From JABWBP01 sp964522165 (GTDB lineage: Bacteria; Calditrichota; Calditrichia; RBG-13-44-9; J075), in NCBI GenBank assembly GCA_964522165.1, contig CAZFVV010000145.1, positions 1 to 12,884 of the forward strand: DNA of 12,884 nucleotides, written 5' to 3'. The translations under genes were made by a program, and so were the position numbers. Numbering within the stretch: the first letter of the stretch is position 1; the number at the start of each line of letters is the position of its first letter. Positions 1-6,300 of the stretch are shown in pieces. Under the pieces are notes generated by a model, which saw only the letters and a program-made list of their open reading frames with translations, searched no databases and had not been told where the DNA came from.

Positions 1-507
1 ATCGTTATAGTAAGAGAACAATCCGAACATCCCGAACTCCAGGGAACCGGCGGTATATGGCTCGAAGGGGTAATTGTGGTATTTCCCGGTGGGAAAGCGC
101 ATGGAAAACTGGCCGCCGACGTTCAGGCGATTGTTCGACAACTCAAATGAGCCGGCTTTGAAGTCGAGGTATAAGTCCCCCGGCACATTCGCCTCATCGC
201 CGCTGTGAACGTCCTGGTACACTTCCGCCATAAAAGTGGCGTCGAAATGTTCCGCGATGCCATAACTCATCAAGACGTTCGACTGCACCAGCCAGTAGTT
301 CACGGCGTCAAAGTCGGGTGGTTTATTTTGCCCTAAATAATCCCCCACCTTGGTCCAAAAACGCATATTGGAGCGGACATCCAACCGCTGGGGCTTCAGG
401 GTGGAAGCGGTTTGCACGTGCAACATGCTTTTACTTCCGTAACCTTGAGCAAAAAGAATTGCCGGGAGAAAAAACAGCACTACCAAAAAAAAGAAACCTT
501 TAGACAT
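1..507 (-). CDS. Secreted or outer-membrane beta-barrel-like protein, C-terminus cut by window edge
   Basis: An ATG at 507 opens a frame that stays open for 169 codons to the left edge, so the 3' end lies outside the window. The first 21 residues look like a Sec signal peptide: MSKG, then a hydrophobic run FFFLVVLFFLPAILFA, then QG. The mature part alternates polar and aromatic residues (for example NYWLVQSNVLMSYG, GDLYLDFKAGSFELS, VGGQFSMRFPTGKYH), as expected of amphipathic beta strands in an outer-membrane barrel. A strong ribosome binding site GGAGGT lies five bases before the ATG, which fixes the start. It follows the SLBB gene by 75 bases and may be co-transcribed with it. I do not recognise the exact family; the barrel assignment is inferred from the strand pattern, while the coding call and export signal are seen directly. 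Confidence 0.85.
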   Translation of the reverse strand, partial: MSKGFFFLVVLFFLPAILFAQGYGSKSMLHVQTASTLKPQRLDVRSNMRFWTKVGDYLGQNKPPDFDAVNYWLVQSNVLMSYGIAEHFDATFMAEVYQDVHSGDEANVPGDLYLDFKAGSFELSNNRLNVGGQFSMRFPTGKYHNYPFEPYTAGSLEFGMFGLFSYYND

Positions 508-512
508 GGGCG

Positions 513-518
513 ACCTCC
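513..518 (-). promoter_or_regulatory. Shine-Dalgarno site of the 1-507 gene
   Basis: On the minus strand GGAGGT lies five bases before the ATG at 507. It is a full match to the anti-Shine-Dalgarno core and decides the start of the truncated gene. Confidence 0.8.
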
Positions 519-582
519 CGCATGTTTTAAGCAAGTTCCGGTATAAATTATCCATTTCCATAAAATTTTCCAAAATAATTTA

Positions 583-1065
583 TCATAAACGGTTAGCTAA
601 TATAATAACATTTAATATGATAGCCACATTTGCCATTACCTGCACCACTTGAACGAAAATATCGGATATGCTGCCGGAAACGATGATGATGTCGCCGGGC
701 TGCAAGGGTACCAGCAAATCCTGGTTGCCGGTCTTGATGAATTGTTCGATATTCACGGTGATCACTTCCTGATTCTTGCGAATGAGCCGCACGTCGTTCA
801 AGCGGGCAGTTTTCAAAGGCCCACCGGCAGAGGAGAGCAAGTCGATAATCCCAAAGGAACTGGGTACACTGTAAATGCCCGGCTTCAATACGTGTCCCCA
901 TAAATTTACCGTGATCAGGAGAACGTCTCCGCCCCCTAAAATATACTGCGCCGGGCGATCACTGGTCTGGATTTGCAATTGCTGGGGAGAGTCCTGCCCT
1001 GCTGCCGATAGTGTCAATGAACCGATGCTGACGAATAAAAAAAAGACCACAACCCTGAATTTCAT
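583..1065 (-). CDS. Small SLBB-domain protein, polysaccharide-export (Wza-like) relative
   Basis: 160 residues from the ATG at 1065. A GTG at 1071 is in frame, but AAGGTGG sits between the two and serves better as the ribosome binding site of the ATG. Residues 1-23 form a signal peptide (KFRVVVFFLFVSIGSLTLSAA). Around residue 40 comes YILGGGDVLLITV, which resembles the YxLGPGDxLxIxV motif of polysaccharide-export proteins. It runs straight into an SLBB (soluble ligand-binding beta-grasp) domain at about 55-130: GHVLKPGIYSVP, DLLSSAGGP and a closing LQPGDIIIVSG. The last 28 residues (VVQVMANVAIILNVIIL) are hydrophobic. Wza-type proteins carry periplasmic rings and end in an outer-membrane helix; here the usual N-terminal export domain is almost absent. 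A role in envelope polysaccharide export is inferred from the domain. The neighbouring gene encodes another exported protein. Confidence 0.85.
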   Translation of the reverse strand: MKFRVVVFFLFVSIGSLTLSAAGQDSPQQLQIQTSDRPAQYILGGGDVLLITVNLWGHVLKPGIYSVPSSFGIIDLLSSAGGPLKTARLNDVRLIRKNQEVITVNIEQFIKTGNQDLLVPLQPGDIIIVSGSISDIFVQVVQVMANVAIILNVIILANRL

Positions 1066-1095
1066 TTCCACCTTTTCGTTCTTTCCGGTAAAAGA

Positions 1096-1127
1096 ATTAT
1101 ACCTGCCTTAACCGTCGCCATGATCAA
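1096..1127 (-). promoter_or_regulatory. Possible promoter of the SLBB gene
   Basis: Reading the minus strand, a perfect TATAAT lies at 1101-1096, about 30 bases before the ATG at 1065. The best upstream partner is TTGATC at 1127-1122, but the 20-base gap is longer than the usual 17. No better -35 is visible, so this is a weak proposal resting mainly on the -10 box and its position. Confidence 0.3.
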
Positions 1128-1169
1128 ATCCGTTTATTCGTCAACTTAAACATCCTTATTCAGCATCCA

Positions 1170-1239
1170 CTAAACTTCAATTTTATTCAACGCCGATTTG
1201 GGTCAATTTTGTTATCGGCCATACAATTATGAAGTTTAG
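1170..1239. repeat. 10-base inverted repeat with 50-base loop
   Basis: CTAAACTTCA at 1170-1179 is the exact reverse complement of TGAAGTTTAG at 1230-1239. The right arm touches the eight-A run at 1241-1248. It could be a pair of regulator half-sites or a long-range stem upstream of the SLBB gene. Ten matching bases in an A/T-rich spacer may also be chance. Confidence 0.4.
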
Positions 1240-1353
1240 CAAAAAAAAGAGAACTTCCTGATCTCCAGCCCCGGGCGCCATGAATCGATTTCCCCCTCAA
1301 AAAATCGCTTTCCGGCTCCGGGTTCTTGCTTGCCCATTCGGGGGCGCTTAAAA

Positions 1354-2118
1354 TCATGGCACTAAAAATTCCCCCCAGGGCGATTCCGATCCGGTGCGCT
1401 TATAATCGTTAAAATCCCGCGTGTCGATGCGCCAGCGATATTGCCCCGCCGGCAGGGAAGCAAGCCCCAAATCCGCCAGGCTCCAAATTTGCCGGGGCTG
1501 AACGTTGCCGGTAGTTCCGTAAAGCCCGGTATAGTAGGGAAAATATTGGGTGCCGGCCCCCGTTTCCAGGCGAAAAATGAAATACTGGGCCACAAAATCG
1601 GGCGAGAAGTTCCAATCGAAGGTACCTGCAAAATTTTGCCCCCCGGTCGGGGCATTCAAACTCGGCTTGGGCCACAGGGTGTACTGATCGATTTCCGAGG
1701 GTTCGCTCTGCCCTCCCTCCTCATCCCGGGCAATCACGTAATAATAATAGATGGTATCCAAACCGGCCGTGGTGTCGATGTACACCGTATCCCTGGCGCC
1801 GAAAGGCTGAATCACCTCCGCAATCTTCTGAAAATTTCCACTGGTATCGAACGTCCGGCGGTACACGTCGTACGCATGTAATCCGTCGTGGGTTACCGGG
1901 TACCATTGGATTAGAATGCCATTTTTGAGAGGATCCGGATTATTGGGCGGATCCTCTGCGTCAATACCGGTTTCTACCGCCGCACTATCGGGCGATTTGG
2001 GCGTCAAAACCACTTTGGGCGGGGGCGGGGTGTTGTTGGTATTGCTTTCTTTGCATCCCGGGGACAATAGAATGCTTAAAATGACGACTGCACTCGCGAA
2101 AAGATAGAGCTTTTTCAT
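1354..2118 (-). CDS. Lipoprotein with fibronectin type III-like domain
   Basis: 254 residues from the ATG at 2118. The N-terminus (MKKLYLFASAVVILSILL) ends in SPGC, a plausible signal peptidase II site with Cys22 as the lipidated residue. A proline/asparagine-rich linker (NTNNTPPPPK) follows. Residues about 65-145 read as a fibronectin type III fold: ILIQWYPV, YDVYRRTFD and YYYYVIARDEEGGQSEPSE are typical strands. Residues 150-254 form a second beta-rich module (GTFDWNFSPDF, YRWRIDTRDFN) ending in WGEFLVP. It is probably anchored to the envelope and binds or displays something; no catalytic motif is visible. No clear Shine-Dalgarno sequence precedes the ATG. It follows the PorV-like gene by 69 bases, which hold a heptad-repeat hairpin. 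Confidence 0.85.
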   Translation of the reverse strand: MKKLYLFASAVVILSILLSPGCKESNTNNTPPPPKVVLTPKSPDSAAVETGIDAEDPPNNPDPLKNGILIQWYPVTHDGLHAYDVYRRTFDTSGNFQKIAEVIQPFGARDTVYIDTTAGLDTIYYYYVIARDEEGGQSEPSEIDQYTLWPKPSLNAPTGGQNFAGTFDWNFSPDFVAQYFIFRLETGAGTQYFPYYTGLYGTTGNVQPRQIWSLADLGLASLPAGQYRWRIDTRDFNDYKRTGSESPWGEFLVP

Positions 2119-2145
2119 AAACGTTTTTATCAGATTCTTGGCCTG

Positions 2146-2186
2146 TAATTGCCAATTGGCAATTGCTAATTGGCAATTGGCAATTA
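2146..2186. repeat. Heptad repeat array folding into a 19-base stem hairpin
   Basis: Five in-phase 7-base units fill 2147-2181 on the plus strand: AATTGCC, AATTGGC, AATTGCT, AATTGGC, AATTGGC. A degenerate AATTAAT (2182-2188) runs into the PorV-like stop codon. The left arm 2146-2164 pairs with 2168-2186 at 18 of 19 positions around the loop GCT. 2147-2164 is also a perfect 18-base palindrome by itself. There is no T run after the hairpin on the minus strand, so it is not a standard intrinsic terminator. As RNA it would lie between porV and the lipoprotein cistron. Confidence 0.85.
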
Positions 2187-2187
2187 A

Positions 2188-3249
2188 TTATAGCTGAATA
2201 GCGGTATTGATCCGGTGCGTCCCGCCCAATTCGTGACTGCGAAAGGCATAATCAATTTGGAATAGCGAGACGTGCAAACCGATCCCGGCGGTAAATTTTT
2301 TGTCCGATAAACCGAAGCGTATCGCCAGGCGGTTATAATATAAGTATTCTAAACCAAAATTATGAATAGTTTCATATTTTGTTCGAAATGAATAGGCCAG
2401 CAACAATTGCCCGCTGATTTTGGTGATGGGCTGAAGGTAGGAGAATCCCAGGTTCCAACTCCGTCTGATCTCGTCAGCGTGCCGGGAGTCGGTATTCCAG
2501 GTAATTTTGGTATTCGCAATATCTTTCAATGCCACTCCAAAGCTGAATTTTCCCAACCGGCTGTCATCGAGCAAATCGTCGATCCCGAATTTGATCATCC
2601 CCCCGGCGTCAAAACCGATGCCGGAGCCTTTGTTCTCAAACAGGGATTGTCGAATCAATTTAACGTTTAACCCTACCGGTATGGTAATGGGTATCACAAA
2701 ATACTGCCAGCCGAAATCAAGATCGAATTTAAGCGATTTGGCCAGGGTGAAGAAGAGCGCGTCTTCGTTGTTGTCGGAAAAATCCAGCGGGGCCGCGGTG
2801 AGGGCGTATTGGGTCCAAAAACCGTAGGGATCATCCCCCGCTTCCGCCACCCGGGTATCGTAGGAAGAATTGGGATTGGAGAGCAGCGCGGAGTCGTACA
2901 GGGGAATATCCGGCACGGTGAGACGAATCCAGTTGATCGAAACCGCCGCGCCGCCGTACAGGGGCCGGGAAAAACCGACGTGAAAATGCCGCACCAGCCC
3001 CTTAAACAGGGAAGCGTACATGCCCGATACTTCCGAGCGGATCATGGTGGATGCGCCGGCGGGGTTCCAGTAAAAGGCCGAGCCGTCGTTGGCTACCGCC
3101 ACATAAGCTTCCCCCATGGCCATTCCCCGCGCCCCGATGCCTAATTCCAAAAACGCCCCGGCGTAGCGCCCTCCCTGGGCCGCTACAGTGGCGGGCAATA
3201 TCACAAACAGGATCGCAATTATACTGCGAGAAAGAATTTTCTGTGCCAT
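2188..3249 (-). CDS. porV: PorV/PorQ-family outer-membrane protein (UPF0164-like)
   Basis: 353 residues from the ATG at 3249. A signal peptide ends near residue 25 (IIAILFVILPATVAAQ). The family signature follows directly: GARGMAMGEAYVAVANDGSA then FYWNPAG. The rest is strand-rich (LAIRFGLSDKKFTAGIGLHV), ending in a HELGGTHRI motif seen at the end of PorV/UPF0164 proteins. In type IX secretion systems PorV is an outer-membrane barrel that shuttles cargo from the translocon to the PorU sortase. Its position 72 bases downstream of a PorU-like gene supports that role. PorQ or another paralogue of the family remains possible, so the symbol is tentative. The ribosome site is odd: AGAGGAT directly abuts the ATG, leaving a spacing of only about two bases. 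Confidence 0.87.
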   Translation of the reverse strand: MAQKILSRSIIAILFVILPATVAAQGGRYAGAFLELGIGARGMAMGEAYVAVANDGSAFYWNPAGASTMIRSEVSGMYASLFKGLVRHFHVGFSRPLYGGAAVSINWIRLTVPDIPLYDSALLSNPNSSYDTRVAEAGDDPYGFWTQYALTAAPLDFSDNNEDALFFTLAKSLKFDLDFGWQYFVIPITIPVGLNVKLIRQSLFENKGSGIGFDAGGMIKFGIDDLLDDSRLGKFSFGVALKDIANTKITWNTDSRHADEIRRSWNLGFSYLQPITKISGQLLLAYSFRTKYETIHNFGLEYLYYNRLAIRFGLSDKKFTAGIGLHVSLFQIDYAFRSHELGGTHRINTAIQL

Positions 3250-3285
3250 ATCCTCTAATCTTCTGAGCTTTGATTTCTATTCAAC

Positions 3286-3313
3286 TGCAAATTAATGCAA
3301 ATTAAAATTTGCA
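3286..3313. repeat. Tandem 10-mer TGCAAATTAA x2 plus inverted copy
   Basis: TGCAAATTAA occurs twice in perfect tandem (3286-3295, 3296-3305) and is followed by AATTTGCA (3306-3313), the reverse complement of its first eight bases. The last two units can form an eight-base stem. On the minus strand it begins eight bases after the PorU stop codon, in the same kind of position as the heptad arrays elsewhere in this window, but with a period of 10. Confidence 0.7.
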
Positions 3314-3321
3314 CTCCTGAT

Positions 3322-6300
3322 CTACCGCAACCGCGCCACTTTCAGAATTTTCTCTTTCGTCTCGCCCTGGTAGGTTCCCCGGATCTGCGCAAAATACACC
3401 CCGTTGGCCACCTCGTTCCCTTCTTGATCGCGGCCGTCCCAGATCAGCTCGTTATAACCCTTGCGCTTCGCCCCGCCGTCGGGATCGTTGATGCCGTTAT
3501 TGATGTCCGAGTCGATGCGGCGGATCAAGCGCCCGCTGACGGTGTAAATGCGAATCTCGAATTCATCTAAGTCGTCGTTCAAATTGACGAAGTAGGCGAA
3601 TATGGTCTGTTTATCGAAGGGATTGGGATAATTTCCATAGACGATAATGTCGAAATCCTCGCTGACCACTAACTCGAATTCTTTCTGGGTAGAGTTTCCA
3701 TTGACGTCCTGCACCCCCACACTCAGGCGATGCCGCCCCTCCCCCAACTCCGGATTGACGGTAATGCCTAACACGTTATTCTTCTGCACCGAATCGGGAA
3801 TGAGCACTTTGTCCTCCGGCAGCGCCCCGCCGTTGAGGGTAATGCTGATCTTGTCTTTTTGCAGGTTGACCCCGCTTTCATCCTGCACAATCAGATACAG
3901 GGAGGGTTTGGGAGAGACCAGCCCGCTTTGCAGCACCGGGCGGCCGTCCACGGTCAGCTCGATGCGGGGAGCGTTGGCATCCGTACTGATGAATGGGGCA
4001 AAAACAGCATTTTTTTGCAGATAGGCTTCCAGCCTCATGGTAGTGGCATCCCCGGAGAACAGGGTGGAGGTCCAGGGCTGGCTGGAATTCACTTTTTCAT
4101 ACAGGGTAATTTCTTCGACCAGGTATTGCGAGGTATCCAGCAATGCCGGGTCGAGAGACGCCACCAGTTGAAAAGGCGCATTCTGGGCAACCGCCGGGTT
4201 GAGCAGGCTGACCGAGAGGGCGTGATATTCTCCCTGCGCCAGGGTGGAGACCGGCAGCAACCCGGTTTGATCCTGCGGTTTGGCAAATTCCTGCAATTCC
4301 AGTCTCACCGCGCTGGAGTCGCTCACGCTGCCGGGCGGGAAATAGACCCGGTACGCCCCCGCGGTGATGGTATCGGAGCCGGCCGGGGTGACGTTGAAGA
4401 TGGTAGGCGTGAGGAGCTGGCGCAGGGAGTTATTTTCCGGTTTGAAATCCGCCACGTCCTCCGCGGTATCCACTTCCGCATACGCGTAGAGCCGGAATTC
4501 CGGGCGGTTCAGGTCGAGGGAAAAATCGATGTTTACCGAGGCGCTGTCGTTGGAGCTGAGCGTCACCGCGCCGGAGGCAAAGAAGGGACCGACCTGGCCG
4601 TTGCGCTGCTCTTCCGCCAAAAACACGTTCACTTTTATGCGGTCATCCTCCCCCGCCCCGGCAATATTGGTGACGCCCACTCTTACCTGCGCCCTCTTCT
4701 GGCCGGTAAACTGCAAGGAGCCGGGAACCAGAGCAACGTCCGGGCGGGTATCCGTGACCACGTAGCTGAGGCCGCGAAAGATGCTGATATTGCCCACCCA
4801 GTTCTCCACGTGCACTTCATAGGGCACGGTTTGTACTTGTAAGGTCGGATTCATTTGGGCGCTGAAACGGGTGGTGTCCGCCAGGTCCCGGACGGCATAA
4901 ATCGTATCGAGGCCGGCATCGCGGAAGAGATATACCCGGCGGATGCCATGCACGTCCTGCACCCGCAGGTTTACATAAACAGTATCGTCCACCCGGGGAT
5001 CGGGCGGCTGAATTTCCACGGAGCTGAGCACCGCGTAGTTCACCCCGATGGCCGCCTGCCCGCTGCCGTCCTGGCTCCCGTCGGAAAGATATACCCGGAT
5101 CAACCCGGTGCCGTCCGGGAAAGACTGGGGAATAATCACCGGAACCACGGCGTTTTGAGAAACCCCGAACAGGGGAATGCGATCCACCAGGTTGAATTTG
5201 CCATCGGCCAATTCCAGGTAGCCGTCCGCGGCAAACAATGGCGTGGATATGGCAACTTGCAGGGTATCGCCGCGCTGCGGGGTGATGGTATGCGGTTCCA
5301 CGCCCAGGGCCGAGGGGGCGTAGTGCAATTTCAAATAAGGATCGCCGAGCAGGTTGTATTGATAGACCATCTCGCGTTTTACACCGTCAAATCCCGGGGT
5401 GTACTGGCCGGGAACGTTGCCGTATCTCCCCTGGCTGTTCCAGTAGAGAATTCGCCCGATGGTGGTCATCTCGCCGATGGACATGGAGCGGTCGAATAAG
5501 AACTGCCCGATGTACCACAGCATGGAAAAATCATTGTGCAAATATCCCAGGCCGGAGGAAGCCAGTACCCCGATTGCGCCCTTCTCCGGGGCCAGAAGCA
5601 ACTTCTCGGCCAGCCCCGGGCGGGCGGGGTTCTCGAACCCCCCGGTAAAGCAGGTCATGCTGGTTACAAAAGGGTACATCCCTTTGTTGTTCAGGCGGTC
5701 AACGTCCGGCAGTTGCATCAATCCCTGGTCCGCCCAGATGCCTCCTCCCCCGTGCCCCATAAAATTCACCCAGAACATCCCTTCGTCGAAATAATCCCGC
5801 AGGTCGCTGGAGGAGCCGAAATTGGGATCGAAGGGAAGATTGGGATCTCTGACGGAATTTAGCCGGTTGCCGGAAATATGCCGGGGCAGAATGGCTTCGA
5901 TAATCCGGGTATTCTGGGTGCGGAAGGCCGGGTTGGCGGGGTTTTGCAGCTCGTAAGTGCCTTCATCGTCCTTGCCGGCGATGAACAGGGAGCGGTTGCG
6001 CCAGGCGTTCACCGGGGCGGCCTGTTCGAACTCCTTGATTTTGGCGACGCTGCTGTTCACTTCGTTATTGGTATTTACCGGGATGCGCCCTACAAACAGG
6101 TCCGGAATCTCATCGTTGCCGGAGATGAGCGCGTAGGGATAATCTGTGACCGCGGCCCCGAACTCCTGGGTTTGGTAGAAAAAGGTGGGCACAAAATCCG
6201 GCGCCGTCGCGGATTTACTTTTGTAATTGAAATTGGCGTCCCCTAACAGCAGCACGTACTTCAAGCGCGGGGTGCGCTGCCAGTTGAAGAATGCGTAGCC

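Larger units (their letters stand above)
1066..1353. other. 288-base spacer without a gene
   Basis: This is the longest non-coding stretch in the window. It contains the possible SLBB promoter, a 10-base inverted repeat (1170-1179 with 1230-1239), a run of eight T on the minus strand (1248-1241) and a small stem CGATTT/AAATCG (1286-1291 with 1302-1307). The half next to the SLBB gene is A/T-rich, while the half after the lipoprotein stop is G/C-rich. No convincing ORF was found here. It probably separates two transcription units, but no clear terminator can be drawn. Confidence 0.6.

Noticed and set aside
1241..1265. Possible intrinsic terminator: T8 run after a GAGA/TCTC stem on the minus strand
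   Set aside because: The stem is only four base pairs (1249-1252 with 1262-1265), too weak to call a terminator.
1286..1307. Stem CGATTT/AAATCG after the lipoprotein gene
   Set aside because: Six pairs with a ten-base loop and no T run following; likely chance.
3859..4842. Long plus-strand open frame of 327 codons
   Set aside because: It lies entirely opposite porU, has no signal, motif or ribosome site, and its composition follows from the codon pattern of the minus-strand gene.
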